DNA of 64,000 nt from Spinacia oleracea (GCF_020520425.1 NC_079490.1:3162001-3226000), one strand, 5' to 3'; counted from the stretch's first letter, positions 11,886 through 23,399 are shown. Numbers and translations are program-made. The notes: generated from the letters alone by a model not told the origin.

Positions 11886-13110
11886 CTTTAATCTGCAACC
11901 AAAAGTATCTCACACTTCAGCAAATGTAAATAGGAAGTCTACCTAACCAATGACTAATTATAAATATTCTACAAGAAACCGCTTGAATGTATCCACTAAT
12001 CACTATATCAAGTATTAAAATCCGCTAATAAGGTAGTTTTGCTAATCCTAGCGACTCAAACCTACATTAATCAAAAGGTTAATACTAAATCTTGATCAAA
12101 CAATAAAACAGATACAACTAGTACACAATTATGTGGTCCCATTTATCTGATCTAAATACCTGAAACACTTGACATATTAAGTATACTACATGTCATCAAA
12201 TCAATCCCAAATTTCTAATTATTTTCCAGATAAATCCACAGAGTATGCTTGATCTTAAGCTCTAACTATCCACAAACTCAGCAGAATTAAAATGTTCGCC
12301 ACAAAAATTTCGATCTAGTTGATCTGAAGCTCGACATTACCATTTCCAATAACCGATTCAATAATCAATCATCCAAATAACCTCATCGCAACTTACAGAC
12401 AAATTAGCGACATCGAAGCTTTTAATCAAAATAGATCTGGCATTTAAACTCGTATACAATCAAATATCACACTCTATCTCGCATTTTAATCTTTCGACAA
12501 TGTTCAGATAATTTTCACGCCATTTTCGGAAACAAATTGACCAGAAAATGAGTTCAAAAATACAAAATGACGAACAGAAAATGTTATTAGCAGAGATTTT
12601 CAAAATGTTGAAGCTCAAAACAAATCGGAACAAAATTACTAAGAGAAATTCAAATCAAAATGCAATCAATTCCAAGCAACGATGAACAATCAAGATAGAT
12701 CTGGCATTTCAACTCGTATACAATCAAATATCCACACTCTATCTCGCATTTTAATCTTACGACAATGTTCAGATAATTTTCACGTCGTTTTTGGAAACAA
12801 ATTGACCAGAAAATGAGTTTAAAAATTTAAAATGACGAACAAAAAATGTTACTAGCTGAGATTTTCAGAATGTTGAAGCTCGAAACAAATCGGAACAAGA
12901 TAACTAACAGAAATTCAAATCAAATGCAAACAGCAGTTTCAAGCAACGATGAAAAATCAAACCGATTCAAATCCAAATCAAATCCAGAAAAATTCAAAAA
13001 AAAAATACAAAATCAACGCAGAAAACTTACAGAGAATGTCGCCGACGATTGACGCTGAAAATGCGAGACCGATGAGAGAGAAATTTTAAGGAGAGAGGGA
13101 GGAAGTGAGG
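11886..13110 (-). other. Beta-tubulin 5' leader exon and leader intron
   Basis: A GTAAGTTTTC donor (intron from 13030) and a GGTTGCAG acceptor (intron ends 11893) define a 1138-bp intron in the 5' UTR. The short leader exon spans about 13031-13110. The last UTR bases, 11886-11892, precede the ATG at 11885. Leader introns of this sort often raise expression in plant tubulin and actin genes; that effect is inferred here. Confidence 0.7.
12425..12960. repeat. 264-bp tandem duplication in tubulin leader intron
   Basis: AGATCTGGCATTT starts near 12433 and again near 12697. The following text (TCGTATACAATCAAATAT, ATCTCGCATTTTAATCTT, AATTGACCAGAAAATGAG) is repeated with few changes. The duplication roughly doubles the leader intron. 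Confidence 0.88.
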
Positions 13111-13132
13111 ACTGAAGCAGAGGATGAACCCT

Positions 13133-13290
13133 AGATATATGGCTAAATAAGAGATTTTGGATTTATGTTATTTTTGAATTATTTTTGAAAAAGAGAGAGA
13201 GATTTGGAGTAAGTAACTGATAGATCTGACGGTCTGAGATGTTTCCCTCCTTTTTCGTGAACCGCCGTTGGATGCCGTTTGATTGTTTGG
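13133..13290 (-). promoter_or_regulatory. Beta-tubulin core promoter with MSA-like motif
   Basis: On the minus strand, CATATATCTAGGG (13133-13141) can serve as a TATA element. TCCAACGG, the core of the mitosis-specific activator (MSA) element bound by three-repeat MYB factors, lies near 13266-13273. Assigned by motif only. Confidence 0.45.
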
Positions 13291-13299
13291 GATGGACGG

Positions 13300-14225
13300 T
13301 CAGGATTCGATTCAAGGTGGGAAGTTTGATTTTTTTATTATTTATGTGGGTCCCACACTGTACTGGTGATCAGTTCAAAAATTAAAAATTGAGAGTGAAA
13401 TGACGGAAAAGCCATTGTGAGTTTTCCCGTTTGATGTTGACGTTTGTGGGACCCAGTGCGTTTAATCGGCTCCCTAGCTACAATCGTGCAGTGTTGTTAA
13501 GTGGGCTTTTTCACAATCACCTGTATTTTTTGAATTTTTCATGGATTTTTCATAAATTTTTAATTAGATCTTTCGAATTATTCAATTTATACACTTCATT
13601 TTCATAAAAATGTCAAATTTTTGTCCACATAATTAATAAATCGGTCCATTTTCATTTAATGAATTAGCAGATGACCGTGAATCTCCAATTGAGTTGGCAA
13701 TTTATGAGTTAATGAATCGTCATCTGACATTCTCATATCCTCGACTATTTGCGATTTCTTCTCTTAAATCGCTAATTGACCGACGATGTTGCTTGAAATA
13801 AAGTCATCATTAGTTGGTGATTTTTTGGGAAACAGACACAAAAATACTAACTAACACTTTTATAAACTTGCGCTAACATGGGCGGTAAATTAATATTTTT
13901 TTTTCGAAAATTATGTACTTGTATTTGAAAATCTTGACATTTTCTAGCATTTTAGCCACAAATCGTTTTCAATAACAACATTCTGTTTCTTAAAAAAAAA
14001 GACAAGTATATTTAGGTGGATGCGAAAACTTGAGAAATTGATGTTGATCAAAGTATTCAAGTATCATTAGTGGTCCTTTGGTTACATGTAACTATGTAAG
14101 AAGAACTACTCCGTACACAACTTCTTATGAAACTCCAGTGTCCATGAAAATTTATAACATTAAGAACGCTAAGGTGTATTTGGATTAAAAGTAGAAATTA
14201 CAATTCGCATGAGAGTTTTTGTAAT
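13300..14225. other. Intergenic spacer
   Basis: AT-rich sequence with no gene, repeat end or long open frame recognised. Confidence 0.4.
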
Positions 14226-15100
14226 TACTTGTGGAGGATGATCGAGAATCTTTATCATGTACAAGCCGTTATTGTACCTTGCAACGTCTGATAAAGAATG
14301 TTTGTTGTCTATGTGCTCACAAGGTACAAGCACATACATAAAACAGATAGTCCTACCTTACTAGGTGTTTCAACATATCATGCACAAGGTACAACCACTT
14401 ACAAGTTACAAACAGTAATGTTTGTTGCCACATGCTCACAAGGTACAAGCACATAGACAACATATAGTCCTATCTTCCTAGGTGTATCAATGTATCATGC
14501 ACAAGGTGCAACCACTTACAAGTTGCGAACAATGATATTTATAGTCCACGTGCTCACAAGATACAATCACATAAACGAATATAAATAGTCCAATGGTCCT
14601 ACCCTCTTAGGTGCACAAATTATTAGGTACACCCGGTTGTATGTAGCTCTACATGCAACCGGATCGTTTTGTATTTTCTAATCCCTCAAAAAAAGCACAT
14701 TTTTCAGTTTAAATCACATTTTTACAATTTTTATGCACATTTATTTTTCAAATATTATGATATTGAATATCTTCTTCCAATTGGGAAAAAGCATAAACTT
14801 AAAAGGTGAGCAACCAACATCAGTTTACATATCCTCTCAAATTCTTCGCGCTCGTATGTTCTTTTGTACTAACAATGTGTTATTTTGAAATGTATATGCT
14901 TTTAAGCTATAAAAATGTACTTTAACCTGTAAAAATGTGCTTTAAACTATAAAATTGTGCTTTTTGAGGGGTTAAAAATCATAACTACCCGGTTGCATGT
15001 AGAGCTACATACAACCGGGTGTACCATTTACCAATTGCTCTTAGGTGTATCAGTGTATCATGCTCAAGGTGCAACCACTTGAAGTTCCCTATATATGATC
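14226..15100. repeat. Tandem repeat (about 3.5 units) split by a MITE
   Basis: Units of roughly 120 bp contain TGCTCACAAGGTACAAGCAC, AGGTGTATCAATGTATCATGC and CACAAGGTGCAACCACTTAC. The array runs to 14613, is interrupted by the element at 14614-15037, and resumes at 15038 with the expected next words of the unit. Confidence 0.75.
14614..15037. mobile_element. Mutator-like MITE (424 bp) inside tandem repeat
   Basis: The ends carry GGTACACCCGGTTGTATG in inverted orientation, each with a GTAGAGCTACAT-type palindrome next to it. A perfect 10-bp duplication CTCTTAGGTG flanks it (14604-14613 and 15038-15047). The interior is AT-rich and non-coding. Confidence 0.82.
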
Positions 15101-15411
15101 ATGGATTCATGGCAGTGCTACGTCGTGTTTAGTCCGAAGTTACTCGTTGTTATAGTGGTGATACCTTAATCAGATGTACGTATGCATGTTTCTAATAATC
15201 CTTGTTACCTCTGATTTAGTTTTTGATCGTGTGCATATAAGACCAATGCTCCACTTACCATTTACATGGATGGACCACAATCATGATACACCAAGCTCCT
15301 TGAAAGGGCACCAAAGGAAATTCGTATCAATGCTCATGGAAGAGTTTGCTTGTTACAATGGCAAAATGTGGGCATCACTCGACCCTTCAACATCTTTTAA
15401 ATAAAAAATAT

Positions 15412-15731
15412 AGGTCGCAAGTTGCGACAACATTTAGTTGTCGCAATCTTACATGTCGGAGTTTAATTGGTACATATAGGCGCCACGTAGGATATGAGTC
15501 ATCATAATATTTTTACTATCAATGCAAAAATTTTACTATGAAAATATGTAAATAAGGTAATCGTTATAAAAAAAGAAACAAATTAGAATATTAAGATTTT
15601 CCTACCTTTATTTTAAACATGTATAATAGGATATATAAGTTAAATATTTTAGATTCCAATTTAAATCATGACACATAAGCATGCCATGTCATCATTGTGA
15701 CACGGCTTAAAGGTCGCATGTTGCGACCTTT
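15412..15731. mobile_element. Foldback element with palindromic GGTCGCAA ends
   Basis: Both ends carry a GGTCGCANGTTGCGAC palindrome (about 15412-15430 and 15712-15731) around AT-rich DNA. It looks like a MITE with self-complementary termini. I could not fix the target duplication. The open frame just upstream (15174-15404) matches nothing I know and has no gene context. Confidence 0.5.
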
Positions 15732-15739
15732 ATCATTTT

Positions 15740-16220
15740 CGAAAAATAAATTGTTGTTTTTTTGTTTGTTTGCTTTTTAATTAAACTTAAGGAATGGGAA
15801 AAGGGAACAAAAAAAAAGGTTAGAAAAGGAAGTCACATGACATAGCAACGTTGTTCCATGTGACATGCCAGCTTACAAAGTTACAAGTAAGTACCTCTTT
15901 CACTAGTTCGAGTGTTGTTCGATCTATTTCTTACACCAAAATCTAAATCTTTTCCACTTATTTATTAAAGCACACACTCATTACTCATTAGTCATTATGA
16001 TTGCTCACCTTATAGGTCAAGTATCCTTTTCAATATTATTACCAAGGACAAAAGGACCAGAGTCTATACGTACTCCGTTTCGGAAATACTACACCATTGG
16101 TTTATTATACTATTTACATTATGACTTTGGTAATTTTTTGTGATGTACGTAAGAAAATTTTAGTCATGTAGGATCATGTTAGATTCGTATCGATATATAT
16201 ACTTTCTAAATATTAATTTT
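15740..16220. other. Intergenic spacer
   Basis: AT-rich sequence with no gene recognised and a short CACATG-rich patch near 15830-15870. Confidence 0.4.
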
Positions 16221-16225
16221 TTATA

Positions 16226-16537
16226 CTTCCTTCGTCCCATAATTATCTTTTGACCAAAAACACGAATTTTAAGAAAAGTGGAATATAGTACATGAAAAAG
16301 TGGAATAAAGTACAAATGATGATTGAGTTGTATGAAAAAGTGGAATAAAGTACATGTGAAAGAGAACATAGTACATGGGAAAAGTGGAATATAGTACATG
16401 GGTAGAGTTTTCAATTCAATTTTGATTAATATAGTACATGAGAAAGTGGGGACCTTAGTAGCCAAAATTAGAAACAGGAAGATAATTTTGGGACGCTCGT
16501 TTAGGAAAGCAGGAAGATAATTTTGGGACGGAGGGAG
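16226..16537. mobile_element. Stowaway-like MITE (312 bp) with duplicated right end
   Basis: The ends CTTCCTTCGTCCC / GGGACGGAGGGAG are flanked by TA (16224-16225 and 16538-16539). Near the right end AGGAAGATAATTTTGGGACG occurs twice, separated by CTCGTTTAGGAAAG. The interior holds GTGGAATAAAGTACATG-like short repeats. Confidence 0.8.
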
Positions 16538-16539
16538 TA

Positions 16540-17155
16540 ATTTTTACTTGCATACGATTTGAGATATTAAGAGTCAAAGTAATTGTTAGAAGATTAAAAG
16601 TCAACCATGGTACGATATTTCCGAATCGGAAAAAATATATGATTTTCGAAGTGTATAGCCCGCTAACATATGTCGTGTTAACCTGATAGAGGTTTTTGGA
16701 CGAAAGGACCTTCATTTTACCTTTAAAAAAAATGAATACTCGATGTCATAGAAGCACGTACAACTCTATGTATATGAGTATATTTATGCATCTCTAATGG
16801 TGTTAGCTATTTAAACAAACTTTAATTTGGATCAAAAAAATTATTAAATTGAAACCGGTAATTTTTTTTGTTAGCAATATAGATGCCTAAAACTAATTAT
16901 TTACTCCTTATATAACTTTTTGTTTTATAGAATCTTTACTGTACAACCGGTTATATCAATTAAGCTTATTTTAGCCCCACCGCACACGTGCTTACAAGAT
17001 TCAATCACACGGCAAATAAATAAACTCCTTAGTTGAGCTACTTAATTTCAATGTCAATCGTTTTTTCTTATGCCAAAAATCAAGGCAACAAGCAATTATC
17101 ACTACACCTATTAAGGGAGATAATTAAGCCTTAGAAGGCAAGAACAATAAGATAC
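16540..17155. other. Intergenic spacer
   Basis: AT-rich, with no gene or complete repeat seen before the CACTA element begins. Confidence 0.4.
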
Positions 17156-17773
17156 GGATACTAGTAGAAAAAACTCTTATTGCAGCGGGCTTTTAGACCC
17201 CTGTTGCAGCGTACATCGTATGCTGCAACTGGGGGGCATGCAACAAGTCTGAACTTGTTGCAGCGTACATTGTTCACTGCGAAAAGTGCTTTTTTACAGC
17301 GTACATTTATATGTACGCTGTAACAAGTGTGTAAAATTTAGCCAAAATCTAGACTTGTTACAGCGTACAAATTGGTGTACGCTGCAAAAAACCCATTCTG
17401 TTGCAGCGAACATCTCTTTGTACGCTGCAACAGGTAATGATTTTTGCTAAATTTTACACCCTTGTTGCAGCGTACATATATATGTACGCTGCAACAAAGA
17501 GCTTTAGGCGGAAATTTTTTAATTTATTTAGGGATATCTGGAGTGCCTTGCACACAAATATAGAAACCTGTCACAACAATAATAATATCGCTAATAATAT
17601 CGCAACCTGTATAACAATTATAAAAACAATAACTGGTGTTTTGTATATTATATATCCCAAAACAAAGTGCATGTAGTACATTCAAAAATATGTACGTTCC
17701 AATTTCAACGTACGCATACATTTTAATATAAAAGATTGTTCTATAACATCTAAGCCAACTCGATCAAACGCGC

Positions 17774-20755
17774 TCAGGCCAATAATAAATACTTGCTGGT
17801 AAAAAACTTAGCCCATTGCTCAGGAACCACATCAATTTCCTCGCTAGCATAAGGCGCATTCCTCGTAGTATAGACCTTCAAAAACAAAAATTTCATAGGA
17901 GCATTAGATTAAATGTCATTTTAGTCTAAATATGACATATAAGGACCCAATGAGCCTTAAATGTGCATAAATATATTGGAATGAGTATTGAAAACTTTAA
18001 AACTAAGCATATTAATCATGTAATAAGTTTGAAATAAGTCCTTAGGTTCTTTAGTTCAAAATTGGAACGAAAATGTCATTTTAGTCTAAATATGACCTAT
18101 AACGACCCAATGAGACTTAAATGTGCGTAAATAGATTGGAAAGAGTCTTGAAAACTTAAAACTAACCATATTAATCATGTAAAGGGTTTAAAATGAGTTT
18201 TTAGGTTCCTTAGTACAAGGTTAGGAGCGAAAATGTCTCATTTTAGCCTAAATATGACCTATAACGACCAAACAAGTCTCAAATGTGCATAAATAGATCG
18301 GATTGAGTCTTGAAAAGTTCAAAATAATCATATGAATCATATAATAAGTTGGAAATTAGTTCCTAAGTTCGTTAGTTCAAAGTTGGGAGCGAAAATGTCA
18401 TTTTAGCCTAAATATGACCTATAACGGCCAAAGAAGTCTCAAATGCGCATAAATAGATTGGATTAAGTCTTGGAAAGTTGAAACTAATCATATGAATCAT
18501 GTATTTAAGTTTGACATGAGTTTTTAGGTTCGTTAGTTCAAAGTTGGGAACGAAAGTGACATTTTAGCCTATATATGACCTATAACAGCAAAAGAAGTCT
18601 CGAATGTGCAGAGATAAATTGGAACGAGTGTTGGAAATTTAAAATTAATCATATTAATCATGTAATAAGTTTGAAATGAATCCTTAGGTTATCTAGTTAT
18701 GAATTGGGAGCGAAAATGACTTATTTTAGCCTAACTATGACCTATAACGACCAAAGTCTCAAATGTGCATAAATAGATTGGATTGGGTCTTGGAAACTTA
18801 AAACTAATCATATGAATCATGTTATAAGTTTGAAATTAGTTCTTAAGTTCGTTAGTTCAAAGTTGGGAGCGAAAATGTCATTTTAGCCTAAATATGACCT
18901 ATAACGGCCAAAGAAGTCTCGATTGTGCATAAATAGAATGGATTAAGTCTTGGAAAGTTAAAACTAATCATATGAATCATGTAGTAAGTTTGAAATGAGT
19001 TCTTAGGTTCGTTAGTTCAAAGTTGGGAGCGAAAATGTCATTTTAGCCTAAATATGACCTATAACGATCCAATTATCCTTAAATGTGAATAAATAGATTG
19101 AAACGAGTATTGAAAACTTAAAACTAAGCATATTAATCATGTAATACGTTTGACATGAATCATTAGCTTATCTAGTTCAAAATTGGGAGCGAAAATGCCT
19201 TATTTTAGCCTAAATATGACCTATAACGACCAAACAAGTCTCAAATGTGCATAGATAGATTGGATTGAGTCTTGGAAACTTAAAAATAATCATATGAATC
19301 ATGTTATAAGTTTGAAATTAGTTCTTAAGTTCGTTAGTTCAAAGTTGGGAGCGAAAATGCCATTTTAGCCTAAATATGACCTATAACGGCCAAAGAAGTC
19401 TCGAATGTGCATAAATAGATTGGATTAAGTCTTGGAAAGTTAAAACTAATCATATGAATCATGTAGTAAGTTTGAAATGAGTTCTTAGGTTCGTTAGTTC
19501 AAAGTTGGGAGCGAAAAAATGTCATTTTAGCCTAAATATGACCTATAACGATCCAATTATCTTTAACTGTGCATAAATAGATTGAAAAGAGTATTGAAAA
19601 CTTAAAACTAAGCATATTAATCATGTAATAAGTTTGAAATTAGTACTTAGGTTATCTAGTTCAAAATTGGGAGCGAAAATGCCTTATTTTAGCCTAAATA
19701 TGACCTATAACGACCAAACAAGTCTCAAATGTGCATAGATAGATTGGATTGAGTCTTGGAAACTTAAAACTAATCATATGAATCATGTTATTAATTTGAA
19801 ATGAGTTCGTAAGTTCGTTAGATCAAAGTTGTGAGTGAAAATGTCATTTTAGCCTAAATATGACCTATAACGGCCAAAGAAGTCTCGAATGTGCATAAAT
19901 AGATTGGATTAAGTCTTGGAAAGTTAAAACTAATCATATGAATCATGTAGTAAGTTTGAAATGAGTTCTTAGGTTCGTTAGTTCAAAGTTGGGAGCGAAA
20001 ATGTCATTTTAGCCTAAATATGACCTATAACGATCCAATTATCCTTAAATTTGCATAAATAGATTGGAACGAGTATTGAAAACTTAAAACTAAGCATATT
20101 AATCATGTAATAAGTTTGAAATGAGTCCTTAGGTTATCTAGCTCAAAATTGGGAGCGAAAATGCCTTATTTTAGCCTAAATATGACCTATACCGACCAAA
20201 CAAGTCTCAAATGTGAATAAATAGATTGGATTGAGTCTTGGAAACTTAAAACTAATCATATGAATTATGTTATAAGTTTGAAATGAGAAAACTCTACATA
20301 GAAAACTCAAACTCCACATAGAAATAAAATCAGTTTAATAATTGTGTTTGCGAGGGGGTATTTCACAAGCAGGAGATGACTAGTTTGCATGATGTATAAG
20401 GCTAATTATAATTATGGTAAATAAAAAGCAATTTAAAGACATACCAAGTCATCTGTCAGCATGTCCACCTTTTTCACTTCCTTGGAAAAAAACCAACGGT
20501 GACTGCATATTTTAAGCAAATTACAATTAGTACATGAAAGCTATTGACGGATAGACATACAACGACACTGTAAGTGCGAATAAAATTAGTTATTAGTGTC
20601 ACTGATGTATTCGCCTAGCTAAGGAGATGCAAGACGGACAGCAAACCACCATAGGGTTATAGGGGAAATAGCATAAAGTAGCAAGAATATAAGCACGCAC
20701 TTACTGTTCATCTTTGTAAACACGGTAATATTTCTCTACATGCTGCCGTTGACCA
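17774..20755 (-). pseudogene. Spliced gene-like fragments inside the CACTA element
   Basis: Three minus-strand pieces join in one frame at good splice sites. The first ends at the AACA/GTAAGTG donor near 20705 and encodes QRQHVEKYYRVYKDE. The second is 20455-20502 (WFFSKEVKKVDML; donor GTATGT). The third is 17774-17875 (VYTTRNAPYASEEIDVVPEQ), which ends in TGA. The 2.6-kb last intron contains the satellite-like array. Further upstream, to about 21385, all frames close quickly apart from a GC-rich first-exon-like block. It could be the tail of a transposon-carried gene or a captured host fragment; I do not recognise the family. Confidence 0.35.
17905..20290. repeat. Satellite-like ~161-bp array with three-unit order
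   Basis: About 15 copies of a 160-163-bp unit share ATTTTAGCCTAAATATGACC, GTGCATAAATAGATTGG and GTTGGGAGCGAAAATG. Three unit types can be told apart after ACCTATAAC: GGCCAAAGAAG, GATCCAATTATC and GACCAAACAAG. They recur in the same order at 18901/19062/19222, 19384/19546/19705 and 19868/20028/20190, a higher-order period of about 483 bp. It lies wholly within the CACTA element. Confidence 0.9.
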
Positions 20756-21657
20756 ATAACTTGAGCGATTTATATACTAATCAGTTGAGTCGTCCAATAA
20801 ATCTCAACAAGAAGAGAATAAAGTGGAAAACCACTTTTGAAATCCAGACAAGCACGATGATAGATTCCTGCAGGCAGCTACAATCTTCAAAAATTAAGTG
20901 CAATGACTTGAACAACTAAGTAAAATTAAGAGGAAAAAGAGAAAATTCTGAATATAATTAGAACGAATTGAACAACTAGCAAAAGAAAAAAAATTGTACA
21001 AACCCTAATTCTGAAAACGAAAATCAAAAGGGGACAGGAAGAGAATTACTTGTTGTGGCGATTAGATTGACGGCCGAGCAAGCACCGAAGAACAGATCGT
21101 TCTTTCTTGGAACCACCGGCCGAGCTAGCTGAGTTTTCAGCGACTATGTCAGTCATGGTTCAGCGCGGAGAACGTACAGGACGCGACGGGTGGCGAGGAA
21201 GCGAGGAAAGACACTCACCGACGAGGAGAGTGACGGCGGATCCGAGCAAGCTGAGTTCGACGGCGGCGCAGGACCGGGCAAGCTCTAAGTTCGACGACGA
21301 CGGAGGGAATTGAAAACTGAGGGAAGAGTTGAGCGCGGGGAACTCCAAAGTTTTGAGAGAGACATTTTGGTTAAATGAAATCATTAATCAACAATAATAT
21401 TATTGCAGCAAATAAATTTTGTTACACAGACTTATTGCAGGGTACAATGACATGTACGCTGCAACAATATCTAGCTATTGCAGGGGGCTTTTAATATGTA
21501 CGCTGCAAAAATCTCTTTTGCAGGGGGCATTTAATTTGTACGCTACAATAACCCTTTAAAGGGTTTGACCCGCGTTGACCTACTGCTTGTTGAAGCGTAT
21601 TAATACATGTACGCTGCAACAAGGGGGTTGCAACAGGGGTTTTTTCTACTAGTGGGA

Positions 21658-22076
21658 GTACTACGTAAGATCTAAAGATGGGACACCAAACGTTGGTTTT
21701 AGCCAATCTTGTGTTGATCCAACATACGCAAAGTAGGATCAATTATAATTCACAATCATATACGGATTATGTTACCTTTTCTGTTAACACTTTTAGCGTT
21801 TATCGGTAGTAGTAGAGTCTGTCCTACGTGTTTGCCACCCCCTTATTAATTTTAAGACTTCATATATATATTATTAAAGTAAATGGGCCGCTAAGCGAGT
21901 AGGCTTGTCGTATTGGTATTGGGATATGCCAATTTCTAAAATAATGTCCATGCACAACTCGTGACTCATCGACGAACTCTCATGTCGCGGTAGACTTACA
22001 ACGTCTCATGCCGCATAGCGGCATGGGTCGATTTCTTGCTAAGCTTGGCCAACTCGCTTGTCGGACCAAAGCTCTG
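21658..22076. other. Intergenic spacer
   Basis: No gene or complete repeat recognised between the CACTA element and the next Tourist-like MITE. Confidence 0.4.
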
Positions 22077-22079
22077 TTC

Positions 22080-22298
22080 TGTTCGACTTATTTTGACTTA
22101 TTTCAGACAAAGTAAGTTCAGTTAAGTTCAGATAAGTTCATATAATATAAGTTCAGTAAAAATAAGTTTTTTCAGACATTTTCATACACAAATAAGTTTA
22201 TTTCAGACAAAATAAGTGATTTTCAGATAAAATAACTTCAGATAAGTTCAATTAATTTCATATAAGTTCAGTCAAAATAAGTCAAATAGAACAGAGCC
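22080..22298. mobile_element. Tourist-like (PIF/Harbinger) MITE of the AATAAGTT family
   Basis: The ends GCTCTGTTCTGTTCGACTTA and its inverse (about 22271-22298) enclose many AAGTTCA/TGACTTATT words. The flanking trinucleotide is CAA on both sides (22077-22079 and 22299-22301). Relatives lie at 26959, 34098, 34259 and 62797. Confidence 0.7.
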
Positions 22299-22301
22299 CA
22301 A

Positions 22302-22729
22302 CCTATGGCCCAATCTAAAGTACGGAGTAGCAAAATTGCAAAATATATTTATATAAACAAAAGTAATAACAATATGCATGTCATCATGTGACTTGTGAAT
22401 CACTAGATAGTGTAATGTACTTGTCCTTAAGTTAGATTAGATTCCCATTTGCAAAATTCATATGAATATAGTTGGGACTAGCTCTCGGAGTCATCATTTT
22501 TACAAGGATCACATGTAATGGCAATATAAGTCAAATTATCATAGATTTTGAGAGTTTTATACAAGGATCACTTTGCTTAACATATCCAATCTTGCTCACC
22601 TTGAAATTGACCTTTGAATACTCTCAATAATTCATGTAATTTCAATTCATAGGTTTCTTTCCAATGATTTATAGAAATAGAACAAGTAGATGATTGTTGT
22701 TATTTTGAGGGAAAAACAAAGTTAATGCA
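22302..22729. other. Intergenic spacer
   Basis: AT-rich, no gene recognised. Confidence 0.35.
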
Positions 22730-22890
22730 TTAAATAAGGGACAATCTGTCTGAAAGTACATAGGGAGAAATCTCTGGAGAACAATGATTTTCCCACATTT
22801 GTTCTACACCAAATGACATTAACTTAGCAAGGTGATGCACAACAAAATTGCCACCCCTTTTAACAAGAGACCAACCAATTGACTGATTGA
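22730..22890 (-). pseudogene. RNase H-like domain tail, broken
   Basis: The minus strand reads SLVKRGGNFVVHHLAKL and then about 30 more residues to a TAA at 22730-22732. That segment matches the end of plant RVT_3 RNase H domains (R-x-G-N-x-V-A-H-x-L-A). Upstream the frame meets a stop, while a neighbouring frame continues plausibly (VLEDMLSLSSTF). It is therefore a decayed relic of a LINE-type or RNase H-like gene. Confidence 0.45.
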
Positions 22891-22899
22891 GTTAAAAGT

Positions 22900-23395
22900 A
22901 CTACTCAACGACAACATATCCTCTAGAACACTATCCAAATTTGAAAAATAAACTGGATGATTGTTGTTAAACTTCAAATTAAGAGTCTATTTGAAACATG
23001 AAACAACTTTCATACCTTCTACACAATATTATTATGTGAATTTGTAGCCAATGACCTCTTGCTTCCAAAAAATGGCCCTCGCGTTCTCATTTACTCGAGT
23101 ACTAACTAACGCGAACTTAGTGATGTATTAAGCATTAAGCAACCGCTATATCTTGGTTTGTGGAGGTTGAATCACCTAATTACTAACCTACCCTCAACTC
23201 ACCCTCACAAATGACTACCCCTATTCAAACACTACCTTTGGTTCTAATTTACTACCTATTGTGACTTTGATGACGGATTATTTGTTAAACCGCGGTTAAA
23301 TCGTGATTATGATTTATATAGAAAAAATCTTCAAAATAATTACGCTGATTCATAAATGAATATAACTGGCGCATATAATACACGCTGCTTTTTCC
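22900..23395. other. Intergenic spacer upstream of PPR gene
   Basis: AT-rich; nothing certain. No clear TATA box was found for the PPR gene. Confidence 0.35.
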
Positions 23396-23399
23396 AGCC

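Larger units (their letters stand above)
17159..21654. mobile_element. Non-autonomous CACTA (En/Spm) transposon, 4.5 kb
   Basis: The inverted ends read ACTAGTAGAAAAAAC. The right end keeps the CACTA start (CACTAGTAG inward), while the left begins TACTA. Both sides are flanked by GGA (17156-17158 and 21655-21657), the 3-bp target duplication expected of this superfamily. The subterminal regions (about 17185-17510 and 21400-21635) hold many copies of TTGCAGCGTACA and its inverse TGTACGCTGCAA arranged as hairpins, as binding arrays for a TnpA-like protein are. There is no transposase. The interior holds a large satellite-like array and short spliced gene-like pieces on the minus strand. It needs transposase from elsewhere. 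Confidence 0.9.

Noticed and set aside
15174-15404. 76-residue plus-strand frame
   Set aside because: No family resemblance, no promoter or splice context, and it is next to repeats.
17905-20290. CRISPR-like regular spacing
   Set aside because: Units are ~161-bp tandem repeats without unique spacers, in a plant transposon.
20780-20867. Further exon of the CACTA-borne gene (after a CTGCAG acceptor)
   Set aside because: All three frames close before the next usable donor, so it cannot be joined with confidence.
21107-21384. GC-rich frames on both strands at the right side of the CACTA element
   Set aside because: They look like a first-exon-like or captured GC-rich block; no family match, and no splice link to the downstream pieces could be proven.
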